Source of the DNA: Bacteroidales bacterium UBA3808
GTDB lineage: Bacteria; Bacteroidota; Bacteroidia; Bacteroidales; Paludibacteraceae
NCBI GenBank assembly: GCA_002369075.1
Contig: DFEG01000026.1
Coordinates: 1 to 42,952 of the forward strand
Length of the DNA stretch: 42,952 nt
Reading direction: 5' to 3'
Part shown: positions 15,753 through 23,004 of the stretch, one piece after another
Layout of the letters: each line of letters opens with the position of its first letter
Position numbering within the stretch: position 1 is the stretch's first letter
Notes under the pieces: generated by a model
Databases searched by the model: none
Seen by the model: the letters and a program-made list of their open reading frames with translations, nothing else
Told to the model about the DNA's origin: nothing
Translations under genes and position numbers: made by a program

Positions 15753-17909
15753 TTATTCCTCTTCGTTCTGGGTGGCGGCGTATGCGGCAAGGAGTTTCTC
15801 CTGTACATCTGCCGGAACGAGTTGGTAGGAATTGAACTGCATGGTGAAGGTAGCGCGTCCGCCGGTCAGCGACGAAAGAGTCGTTGAGTAGCTGCTCAGT
15901 TCCTTCAGAGGCACTTGCGCTTTGAGGCGAGTGAACGATTTCTCGGTCTCCATACCCATTACCATACCGCGACGACCGTTGATGTCGGACATCACATCGC
16001 CCATGATCTCGGACGGCACGAATACCTCGAGGTCATATACCGGCTCCAGCACCTTCGGGTTAGCCTCCTTGAAGGCTTGTGCAAAGGCGTTACGACCCGC
16101 CAGACGGAAGGATATTTCGTTGGAGTCAACCGGGTGCATCTTACCATCATAAATAATGACGCGCACGTCGCGGGCGTACGAACCGGTCAGCGGTCCTTGC
16201 TCCATACGGTCCATGATTCCCTTGACGATAGCCGGAATGAAGCGTGCGTCGATGGCACCTCCGACAATGGAGTTGATGATGACCAGTTTGCCACCCCACT
16301 CGAGGTTGATCTCCTGCTGGTCCTTGACGGAAATCTTATACTCCTGATTACCGAACTTATAGGTCTCTTTGACCGGCATGCCCTCCTCGTAGGGCTCAAC
16401 AATGAGGTGTACCTCACCAAACTGACCGGCACCACCGGACTGTTTCTTATGGCGGTAGTCGGCACGCGCAGCCTTGGTGATGGTCTCACGGTACGGAATC
16501 TTCGGTTCCAGGAACTCAACCGGCATTTTGTCGTTGTTCTCCAGACGCCATTTGAGGGTACGGAGGTGGAACTCACCCTGACCGGAAACGATCATCTGGC
16601 GAAGCTCTTTGGACTGCTCTACAATCCAAGTCGGATCCTCCTCGTGCATACGGGTCAGGAGGGCTGCCAACTTCTCTGCGTCGGACTCGGTGACCGGCTT
16701 GATAGCACGGCGGTAGCGCGGCTGCGGGTACTGGATCGGTGCATATTGGTTGTCGCACTCCTTGACGTTCAGGGTATTGCCCGTGCGGGTATCTTTCAGT
16801 TTGACGGTCGCACCGATGTCACCGGCTGCGAGTTCATCTACGGCAGTACGGATCGAACCTGCCACCTGATAGAGCTGCGAGATGCGCTCCTTCGAGCCGC
16901 GCTCCATGTTTACCAGGTCGTCACCGTTATGTACGGTACCCTGCATTACGCGGAAGTAGTTTACCTCTCCGATGTGCGGCTCTACCGAGGTCTTGAACAC
17001 ATAGAGGCTGGTCGGAGCGGAAGCGTCCGGACTTATCTTCTTGCCATCAACGGTCGGATAACTGAACTGGGCGGGGCTCGGCGCCATACCATTCAGGAAA
17101 TCCATCAGACGGCGGACACCCATGTCTTTGAGACCCGAGCAGCAGATAACCGGATACATCGAACCGTCTGCATAAACGGATTTCAGTCCCTGCATGATCT
17201 CCTCGTCGGTCAGACCTTCGCCCAGGAACTTGTCGAGCAGTGTCTCGTCTGCCTCCGCAGCCTGCTCCTGAAGCGCCTGACGCATCTCCTCCACGCGGTC
17301 TGCATACTCAGCGGGAATCTCCTTGAACTCCGGAGCACCACCCTCAGCTTTCCATACGAGCATCTTGCCCTTCAGGACGTCGATCACGGCGTTGAAGCCT
17401 GCTCCGGCGTTGACAGGGAACTGGATAAGCGTACATTTATTGCCAAAGTTTTCTTTCAACTGGTTGAACGTGCGTTCAAAGTCTGCATCCTGATGGTCGC
17501 ACTTGTTTATGACGAAAGCCAGCGGTTTGTGGGCTTTCTCTACGAGGCGGAAGTTATTCTGGGTCCCCACCTCAACGCCACCGTTGGCAGAAAGCACGAT
17601 CAGTGCGGAGCCGCACATCTGGAGAGCCGCTACCGTACCGCCACAGAAATCATCCGAACCTGCGCAGTCAATAATGTTCAGTTTCTTGCCCTCGAACTCA
17701 ATGTTACAAACTGTCGAGAAAACGGAGTAGCCGTATTCTTTCTCAACGGGGAAATAGTCGCACACGGTGGACTGCTGCTCAATCGAACCGCGGCGTTTAA
17801 TCACCCCGCACTCAAACAACATCGACTCCATGAGAGTCGTCTTACCGGATCCGGAGCCGCCTAACATGGCGACGTTCTTGATCTCATTAGCCTGATAAAC
17901 TTTAGCCAT
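15753..17909 (-). CDS. fusA2: EF-G2-type elongation factor G paralogue, 718 aa
   Basis: An EF-G homologue of the Bacteroidetes EF-G2 class. All EF-G domains are present: G domain (1-280), domain II (from about 300, SLYVFKTSVEPHIGEVNY), and domains III-V with GQGEFHLRTLKWRLE and FGEVHLIVEPYEEG. The P-loop keeps GKT (GGSGSGKTT, residues 17-25) and NKCD is near residue 138. The switch II motif DTPGHVDF of normal EF-G reads DCAGSDDF (81-88), so the catalytic His is Ser85. EF-G2 of Bacteroides thetaiotaomicron supports translocation without GTP hydrolysis and is needed under carbon limitation and for gut colonisation; this protein should act the same way. It has its own promoter and is convergent with uvrA. 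The regular fusA is not in the window. Confidence 0.92.
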   Translation of the reverse strand: MAKVYQANEIKNVAMLGGSGSGKTTLMESMLFECGVIKRRGSIEQQSTVCDYFPVEKEYGYSVFSTVCNIEFEGKKLNIIDCAGSDDFCGGTVAALQMCGSALIVLSANGGVEVGTQNNFRLVEKAHKPLAFVINKCDHQDADFERTFNQLKENFGNKCTLIQFPVNAGAGFNAVIDVLKGKMLVWKAEGGAPEFKEIPAEYADRVEEMRQALQEQAAEADETLLDKFLGEGLTDEEIMQGLKSVYADGSMYPVICCSGLKDMGVRRLMDFLNGMAPSPAQFSYPTVDGKKISPDASAPTSLYVFKTSVEPHIGEVNYFRVMQGTVHNGDDLVNMERGSKERISQLYQVAGSIRTAVDELAAGDIGATVKLKDTRTGNTLNVKECDNQYAPIQYPQPRYRRAIKPVTESDAEKLAALLTRMHEEDPTWIVEQSKELRQMIVSGQGEFHLRTLKWRLENNDKMPVEFLEPKIPYRETITKAARADYRHKKQSGGAGQFGEVHLIVEPYEEGMPVKETYKFGNQEYKISVKDQQEINLEWGGKLVIINSIVGGAIDARFIPAIVKGIMDRMEQGPLTGSYARDVRVIIYDGKMHPVDSNEISFRLAGRNAFAQAFKEANPKVLEPVYDLEVFVPSEIMGDVMSDINGRRGMVMGMETEKSFTRLKAQVPLKELSSYSTTLSSLTGGRATFTMQFNSYQLVPADVQEKLLAAYAATQNEEE

Positions 17910-17992
17910 AATTGTATTTATTTAAGGTGTTTTTGTGTTTCTTTTGGTGCACAGAACTTTGTTTTGACAAGTCAAGTTTGCAAAAACCGCGA

Positions 17993-18023
17993 CAAAGGTA
18001 GTATTTTTTTTTGACATGTGCAA
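17993..18023 (-). promoter_or_regulatory. Promoter of fusA2
   Basis: Minus-strand TTGCACATGTCA (18023-18012) lies 23 bases ahead of TACCTTTG (18000-17993). Confidence 0.85.
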
Positions 18024-18052
18024 GAGAAATAACAAAAAAAATCGTCCTCATG

Positions 18053-18099
18053 TAAAAAAAAGCCCCTAACAGCGATTTTTTGTCGCGGGCAGCAGGGGC
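18053..18099 (-). terminator. Hairpin with T tract facing leftwards, no obvious gene ahead of it
   Basis: On the minus strand, arms GCCCCT and AGGGGC (18099-18094 and 18067-18062) enclose an inner GCGA/TCGC stem and are followed by eight T. No minus-strand gene is seen between it and groES, so it may end antisense transcripts or insulate the fusA2 promoter. Confidence 0.6.
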
Positions 18100-18134
18100 A
18101 CAGCCGGCAAAGACAGAAAAGAAAGAATGACAGG

Positions 18135-18177
18135 ACTGCCATTTTGGCAGTATATGAGGGTTTGGCACAGGAATTGA
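18135..18177 (+). promoter_or_regulatory. Candidate groESL control region: palindrome plus sigma54-like -24/-12
   Basis: The palindrome ACTGCCA-TTT-TGGCAGT (18135-18151) is followed by TGGCAC (18163-18168) and TTGA (18174-18177). GG and the second element are ten bases apart as in sigma54 promoters, but the usual GC of the -12 box is GA. The normal -33/-7 motif is not seen ahead of groES. Confidence 0.5.
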
Positions 18178-18181
18178 AAGG

Positions 18182-18272
18182 TAGTTGATAGTTGATAGTT
18201 GATAGTTCATATCTCGGCAAAGCCTCGAACGATCGGCTGAAGCCGTATGGATAGTTGACAGTTGATAGTTGA
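18182..18272. repeat. TAGTTGA heptamer arrays in the groES leader
   Basis: Four units at 18182-18209 and three at 18252-18272, the same family as the array inside the M20 peptidase gene. Confidence 0.88.
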
Positions 18273-18297
18273 TACATTTAATAAAATACAAAATACT

Positions 18298-18573
18298 ATG
18301 ACAAAGATTCAACCATTAGCAGACCGTGTGCTGATCAAGGCAGCGGCTGCAGAAGAGAAGACAGTAGGCGGAATAATCATTCCGGACAGTGCCAAGGAGA
18401 AACCGCTTCGCGGCGAGGTGCTGGCAGTAGGTAACGGTACCAAGGACGAACAGATGGTTCTCAAAGCCGGAGACCAAGTACTCTACGGCAAGTACGCCGG
18501 TACAGAGTTAGAGTTCGACGGCGAGAAATACCTGATCATGCGTCAATCAGACGTTTTAGCAAAAATCTGCTGA
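18298..18573 (+). CDS. groES: Co-chaperonin GroES, 91 aa
   Basis: GroES forms the heptameric lid of the GroEL chamber and drives productive folding of substrate proteins in the cytoplasm. The start at 18298 gives MTKIQPLADRVLIKAAAAEE, the standard N-terminus. The mobile-loop segment EEKTVGGIIIPDSAKEKP and the roof segment GEVLAVGNGTK follow, and the end is SDVLAKIC. A longer in-frame start at 18262 adds residues not seen in the family. groEL starts 40 bases downstream, so the two are co-transcribed. See the sigma54-like region at 18135-18177 for likely control. Confidence 0.97.
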   Translation: MTKIQPLADRVLIKAAAAEEKTVGGIIIPDSAKEKPLRGEVLAVGNGTKDEQMVLKAGDQVLYGKYAGTELEFDGEKYLIMRQSDVLAKIC

Positions 18574-18613
18574 CGCGTTAAAGAGTAAAGAGTTAAAAAA
18601 AAGTTTATAGATT

Positions 18614-20242
18614 ATGGCAAAGATTATAACGTATAATACAGAGGCGCGTGAGGCGCTGAAGAGAGGCGTTGACCAGTTGGCTGACGCAGTGAAAGTGACA
18701 CTCGGTCCGAAGGGTCGCAATGTTGTTATTGACGCTAAGTACGGTGCTCCGCACATCACTAAAGACGGTGTGTCGGTAGCCAAAGAGATTACGCTCAAAG
18801 ACGCCGCCGAGAACGTAGGTGCACAGCTTGTCAAGGAGGTAGCCTCCAAGACCGGTGACCAGGCAGGTGACGGTACAACAACCGCAACCGTTCTGGCACA
18901 GGCTATCGTAGGCGTAGGTCTGAAGAACGTAACCGCCGGCGCTAACCCACTCGACCTCAAACGCGGTATTGACAAAGCCGTTGCAGCCGTAGTAGCAGAG
19001 ATCAAGAAGAACGCAGTCGTCGTAGGTAACGACTTCGACAAGATCGAGCAGGTAGCCACCGTTTCCGCTAACAACGATGCCGAGATCGGCAAACTGATTG
19101 CCGATGCCATGCGCAAGGTCAGCAAAGACGGCGTGATCACCATCGGCGAGGCTAAAGGCATGGACACGACAATCGACGTAGTACAAGGTATGCAGTTCGA
19201 CCGCGGTTACATCAGCCCGTATTTCGTAACCAACACGGAGACGATGCAGGTAGAGATGGACAAGCCGTATATTCTGATTTACGACAAGAAGATCTCTAAC
19301 CTCAAAGAGCTTCTTCCAGTACTCGAACCGGCCGTACAGAGCGGTCGTCCGTTACTGATAATCGCCGAGGATGTAGACAGCGAAGCACTGACAGCTCTGG
19401 TTGTCAATCGCCTTCGCGCACAATTGAAGATATGTGCAGTAAAAGCTCCGGGCTTCGGTGACCGCCGCAAAGAGATGCTGGAAGACATCGCCATCCTCAC
19501 CGGCGGAACGGTAATCAGCGAGGAGAAAGGTATCAAACTGGACCAGGCTACCATCGAGATGCTCGGTACCGCAGAGACCATTACGGTCAGCAAGGACAAC
19601 ACCACCATCGTCAACGGCGCAGGAGCCAAAGAGGCTATTGATGCCCGTGCACAGCAGATCAAGGCACAGATTGCGGCAACCAAGTCCACTTATGACAAAG
19701 AGAAACTGCAGGAGCGTCTTGCCAAACTCGCCGGCGGCGTAGCACAGTTGAACGTAGGTGCTGCATCGGAGGTAGAGATGAAGGAGAAGAAAGACCGCGT
19801 GGATGATGCACTGAGTGCCACCCGTGCAGCCATCGAAGAAGGTGTTGTTCCTGGCGGCGGCGTAATGTATATCCGCGCACAGGCAGCTCTGGACGGTTTG
19901 AAGGGAGCCAACGAGGACGAGCAGACGGGTATCGAGATTGTGCGCCGCGCGATTGAGGAGCCGCTCCGTCAGATCGTAAGCAACGCCGGCAAGGAAGGCG
20001 CGGTAGTCGTAGACAAAGTACGCAGCGGCAAGGCTGACTTCGGTTACAACGCCCGTACGGACGAGTACATGAACCTCTTTGAGGCAGGTGTGGTTGATCC
20101 CGCCAAGGTAACGCGTGTGGCTCTGGAGAACGCCGCTTCCGTAGCAGGTATGTTCCTTACCACCGAGTGCGTCATCGTAGATGAGCCGGAGGAGCACCCT
20201 GCTCCCGCCATGCCCGCAGGAGGCATGGGAGGTATGATGTAA
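18614..20242 (+). CDS. groEL: Chaperonin GroEL, 542 aa
   Basis: GroEL is the ATP-driven double-ring chaperonin. The sequence is full length and typical: LGPKGRNVVIDAKYGAP, the ATP-site DGVSVAKEI and GDQAGDGTTTATVLA (near residues 83-97), the apical-domain GFGDRRKEMLEDIAILTGG, GGGVMYIRAQ near 410, and the Gly/Met-rich tail ending GGMGGMM. It lies behind groES and ends ahead of a bidirectional terminator shared with dnaA. Confidence 0.99.
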   Translation: MAKIITYNTEAREALKRGVDQLADAVKVTLGPKGRNVVIDAKYGAPHITKDGVSVAKEITLKDAAENVGAQLVKEVASKTGDQAGDGTTTATVLAQAIVGVGLKNVTAGANPLDLKRGIDKAVAAVVAEIKKNAVVVGNDFDKIEQVATVSANNDAEIGKLIADAMRKVSKDGVITIGEAKGMDTTIDVVQGMQFDRGYISPYFVTNTETMQVEMDKPYILIYDKKISNLKELLPVLEPAVQSGRPLLIIAEDVDSEALTALVVNRLRAQLKICAVKAPGFGDRRKEMLEDIAILTGGTVISEEKGIKLDQATIEMLGTAETITVSKDNTTIVNGAGAKEAIDARAQQIKAQIAATKSTYDKEKLQERLAKLAGGVAQLNVGAASEVEMKEKKDRVDDALSATRAAIEEGVVPGGGVMYIRAQAALDGLKGANEDEQTGIEIVRRAIEEPLRQIVSNAGKEGAVVVDKVRSGKADFGYNARTDEYMNLFEAGVVDPAKVTRVALENAASVAGMFLTTECVIVDEPEEHPAPAMPAGGMGGMM

Positions 20243-20244
20243 AA

Positions 20245-20264
20245 ATCCGCCATATATGGCGGAT
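20245..20264. repeat. ATCCGCC-type palindrome after groEL
   Basis: ATCCGCCATATATGGCGGAT, a perfect 20-bp palindrome starting three bases after the groEL stop. The arms ATCCGCCA/TGGCGGAT are those of the three copies at 10660-11336. Confidence 0.9.
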
Positions 20265-20269
20265 ACATA

Positions 20270-20307
20270 GAAAAACGACATCCACGGGAGAGTGGATGTC
20301 GTTTTTT
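20270..20307. terminator. Bidirectional terminator between groEL and dnaA
   Basis: Hairpin CGACATCCAC-GGGAGA-GTGGATGTCG flanked by A5 and T6, between the convergent groEL and dnaA. Confidence 0.93.
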
Positions 20308-20330
20308 AGTGCCGTGATTACGGATGATTG

Positions 20331-21701
20331 TCAGTGCCGTAAGGCGGATTCGAGTTGTGAGATTGTCTGGCGGAGAACCGGGTCAAACTCCAGACGGTCC
20401 TTGACCAGTGCAATGGAGTGCAGGACGGTAGCGTGCGTACGGCGGCCCATTTTGAAGCCTATCTCCGTGAGGGAACTGTCCGTCAGTTCCTTTGTCAGAT
20501 AAATCGCTATGTGGCGTGCATTGGCAATCTCCTTCGAGCGGTTGGCGGAAAGGATGGCTTTCTCGGGCAGACTGTAATGCTCTGCCACAGCTCCGAGGAC
20601 ATCGCCGACTGTGATCTTCTTGGGCTGGATTGCCACAATGTGGCTGATTACCTCCTCCGCCAGACGGATATCAATCTCGCGGTCGGTCAGTGTAGAGTGC
20701 GCCAGGAGTGAAGCCAAGATTCCTTCGAGGTCACGTACCGAGTTGCGGACATTGGTAGCTATGTAATCCACTACCTCGTCCGAGAGGACGATTCCGTCGC
20801 GGCGCATCTTGGAGAGCAGGATATTCTTACGGAGCTGATAGTCCGGATTCTTGATCTCCGCGGAAAGTCCCCATTTGAAGCGGGTGAGGAGTCGCTCCTC
20901 AATGTCCTTGAGCTCTATAGGCGGTCTGTCGGAAGTCAGGATCAACTGCTTGCGGCTCTGCTGCAGATAGTTGAAGATGTGGAAGAAGGTATCCTGCGTG
21001 CCCTTGAGCCCCGCGAAATACTGGATATCATCCACAATCAGCACATCGACCGACTGATAGAAATTAAGGAAATCGGGTATCCGGTTGTTCTTCGCAGCAT
21101 CCTGATACTGGAGTTTGAATGTATTGGCGGATACATAGAGCACACGCGCCTCCGGGTTGAGCACCTTAACCTGATTGCCGATTGCGTTGGCGAGGTGTGT
21201 CTTCCCTACTCCGCTTCCGCCATAGACGAAGAGCGGGTTGAACGCCGTGTAACCAGGCTGGCTTGCAATGGCGACACCCGCCGTGCGTGCCAGTTTGTTG
21301 GGTTCTCCCGCCACGAACGAGTCAAAGGTATAGAATGTATTGAGTTGCGACTCAAAATTGTCCCTCTGCCGTGGCAGATTATTAACAATAGGTTTCGCCT
21401 GCGCATGCGCTCCCGCGGAAGGCAGTTGTGTAGCCGCGCCCGAAGCCGCGTCAATGAGCACGCGGTACTCCAGATGCGTACCCTGACCAAAAACGCGTAT
21501 GATTGTAGAAGAGAGAATCTGGAGATAGTTCTCCTCGATGTACTCCGCTACGAACTGTGATTTCACCTGCAGGACCAATGTCCCGTTCTCGAACTGCAAC
21601 GGCACTATCGGCGCAAACCAGATGCGGTAAGCGCTGTCGGTCAGGTTGTCCGCCAAAATGGTCAGACACTGAGCCCATTGTTGTTGCAATTCCTTGGTCA
21701 T
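20331..21701 (-). CDS. dnaA: Chromosomal replication initiator protein DnaA, 456 aa
   Basis: DnaA binds oriC and opens it for loading of DnaB. Domain I is at residues 1-85 (WAQCLTILADNLTDSAYRIWF), followed by a short linker. The AAA+ domain starts near 115 (NTFYTFDSFVAGEPNKLA) with Walker A GGSGVGKTHLAN near 161 and Walker B VLIVDDIQYF near 226. Domain IV carries the DNA-binding helix-turn-helix (ARHIAIYLTKEL and GFKMGRRTHATVLHSI). The length is normal. A standard promoter lies 65-95 bases upstream, preceded by the terminator of the MCE-type gene. dnaN and recF are not adjacent, as is common in Bacteroidetes. Confidence 0.98.
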   Translation of the reverse strand: MTKELQQQWAQCLTILADNLTDSAYRIWFAPIVPLQFENGTLVLQVKSQFVAEYIEENYLQILSSTIIRVFGQGTHLEYRVLIDAASGAATQLPSAGAHAQAKPIVNNLPRQRDNFESQLNTFYTFDSFVAGEPNKLARTAGVAIASQPGYTAFNPLFVYGGSGVGKTHLANAIGNQVKVLNPEARVLYVSANTFKLQYQDAAKNNRIPDFLNFYQSVDVLIVDDIQYFAGLKGTQDTFFHIFNYLQQSRKQLILTSDRPPIELKDIEERLLTRFKWGLSAEIKNPDYQLRKNILLSKMRRDGIVLSDEVVDYIATNVRNSVRDLEGILASLLAHSTLTDREIDIRLAEEVISHIVAIQPKKITVGDVLGAVAEHYSLPEKAILSANRSKEIANARHIAIYLTKELTDSSLTEIGFKMGRRTHATVLHSIALVKDRLEFDPVLRQTISQLESALRH

Positions 21702-21764
21702 TATTTTTTCTTATAAAAGCCTAAAGGGCAAAATTTAAGCCTCCGAAATTTTCGAAAGCGAGTG

Positions 21765-21794
21765 CAAAGGTACTACTTTTTTTTGAGATGGCAA
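21765..21794 (-). promoter_or_regulatory. Promoter of dnaA
   Basis: Minus-strand TTGCCATCTCA (21794-21784) lies 22 bases ahead of TACCTTTG (21772-21765). The -33 element is one base shorter than in the other copies. Confidence 0.82.
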
Positions 21795-21817
21795 AATTGC
21801 AGAACAGAGTGAACATT

Positions 21818-21859
21818 TCAAAAAAAACGTAACGATTTGATTTCTCAACCGTTACGTTT
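21818..21859 (-). terminator. Terminator of the amidase-MCE unit
   Basis: On the minus strand, arms AAACGTAACG and CGTTACGTTT enclose an inner TTGA-GAAA-TCAA hairpin and are followed by eight T, just ahead of the dnaA promoter. Confidence 0.9.
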
Positions 21860-22048
21860 AAACTTGTTATTTATCAACAAATTAGTGATTTTTGCGTCAT
21901 TTACGTCCTCATTTTCGGGATAGTTTGAAATATGCAAGAGTTACATGCTTTTTTGTTGAAATTTTTTATATTGTACTGATATTTCGCAGTGTTAGTTGCT
22001 GTTGAAAATTTATTTAATTTATAAAATCTTCAATTTGTGGAACACGTT

Positions 22049-22948
22049 TTACTTATCTTTCTTACCGAAAAGTGAGAAGTGAACATAGCGTTTCGGGTGC
22101 GCTTTGAGGTCCCTCAGGAGGGAGTCGGCAGAGATGATGGTCTGGTCAATGTGCTGTAGCATCGGCGACTTGACTTCCGCCACCACGGCGTTGATGTTAT
22201 CCACGGCGGTGTCCACCCGTGCTACGGTCGCCTTGAGGTCCGCTTCTTTGACATCCGCAACGATGGTATTGAGGTTAGCGATGGCGGTGTCGGCGTTATT
22301 GACGATGCGCGGCAGTTGGTTGTTCATCATCGACTTGAGGTTGGAGGAAACGGAAGTGAGGTCTCCCGAAACACGATCTACGTTAGCGAGGGTGTTTCTG
22401 AGATGATCTCCCTCTACCTGTCCGCGGAGACCAGCCACGAGCGAGTCCACATTATTGACAGCCCGGTCCACATCCTGAATCGCCTCATCGACATGCGCCA
22501 TGAGTTCGCCTTGCAGTGACTCCATGAGTCCGGGGATATAGGTGGTAGGCAGGAAAGCTCCTTTGGGGACACCCCCTTGCCCCCTCTCAGAGGTGGAGAA
22601 ATGCTCCGGGAGCTGCAGTTCGATGGCTTTGCCGCCAAGAATACCATCGGCGTAGAGCGCCATGGTCGTACCCTGCGGGAGGTCGATATCCTTTTTAATG
22701 GAGATGTCCACGGTGAAAGCGCTGTCGCGCGTGTAATCATAATGAATGGCATCCACCTGCCCCACCTTATGTCCACGGATATAGACCGCCGCCTGCTCCT
22801 CCAAGCCGTGGAGGTGCGCAAAGGTGCCATGGAAAGAGTTGGTAGGCGAAAAGATATTCACGCCTTTGAGGAAATTAAAACCAAAGAAAAGAAGGAAAAT
22901 ACAGATAGTGGCGAGAATGCCTACTTTTATTTCACGTGCGTACTTCAT
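22049..22948 (-). CDS. MlaD/MCE-domain lipid-transport protein, 299 aa
   Basis: MCE proteins bind and shuttle lipids between membranes, usually as the periplasmic part of an Mla-type ABC system. An N-terminal signal anchor (residues 8-27, VGILATICIFLLFFGFNFLKG) is followed by the MCE domain (about 38-118, LHGLEEQAAVYIRGHKVGQVDAI and GTTMALYADGILGGKAIEL). The C-terminal half is a long helical, coiled-coil-prone region with repeats of NVDS/NLNTI/NINAV type. Residues 116-128 (STSERGQGGVPKG) are encoded by a GC-rich palindromic element that also sits in rel. The gene lies 56 bases behind the amidase; the permease and ATPase genes are not in the window. Confidence 0.88.
   Translation of the reverse strand: MKYAREIKVGILATICIFLLFFGFNFLKGVNIFSPTNSFHGTFAHLHGLEEQAAVYIRGHKVGQVDAIHYDYTRDSAFTVDISIKKDIDLPQGTTMALYADGILGGKAIELQLPEHFSTSERGQGGVPKGAFLPTTYIPGLMESLQGELMAHVDEAIQDVDRAVNNVDSLVAGLRGQVEGDHLRNTLANVDRVSGDLTSVSSNLKSMMNNQLPRIVNNADTAIANLNTIVADVKEADLKATVARVDTAVDNINAVVAEVKSPMLQHIDQTIISADSLLRDLKAHPKRYVHFSLFGKKDK
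22565..22601. repeat. GC-rich palindromic element inside the MCE gene
   Basis: Plus-strand sequence GGGGACACCCCCTTGCCCCC followed by TCTCAGAGGTGGAGAA. The same element lies at 27187-27226 inside rel, where the opposite strand relation to the gene gives a different peptide. Confidence 0.82.
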
Positions 22949-23004
22949 TTTAGAAAATAATGTGACTTTATGGGAATTAAAATTAAAATTACGAATTATG
23001 CCAT

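Larger units (their letters stand above)
17910..18297. other. Divergent intergenic region between fusA2 and groES
   Basis: It contains the fusA2 promoter (17993-18023), a hairpin with a T run for minus-strand transcripts (18053-18099), a 17-bp palindrome and a sigma54-like site (18135-18177), two TAGTTGA heptamer arrays (18182-18209 and 18252-18272) and a small CGGC/GCCG hairpin (18234-18245). No gene is seen. Confidence 0.75.
21702..22048. other. dnaA upstream region
   Basis: It holds the dnaA promoter (21765-21794), the terminator of the preceding gene (21818-21859) and a very AT-rich stretch (about 21940-22040). One DnaA-box-like TTATCAACA is at 21871-21879, and an orphan -33-like palindrome TTTGAAATATGCAA at 21926-21940 has no -7 box. 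I see no cluster of DnaA boxes that would support an origin. Confidence 0.65.

Noticed and set aside
15915..17864. A very long open frame (649 codons) on the plus strand opposite EF-G2, and a similar 420-codon one opposite the flavoenzyme gene (7412-8674)
   Set aside because: Both are antisense to unmistakable conserved genes. Their products show no family features; they are consequences of codon use on the other strand.
21926..21940. Additional promoter at the TTTGAAATATGCAA palindrome
   Set aside because: No TAnnTTTG box lies at the required 22-23 base distance in either direction.
21702..22048. Replication origin next to dnaA
   Set aside because: Only one DnaA-box-like site is visible together with an AT-rich stretch. 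An origin would need a cluster of boxes, and Bacteroidetes origins are often not beside dnaA. A GC-skew plot of the chromosome would settle it.
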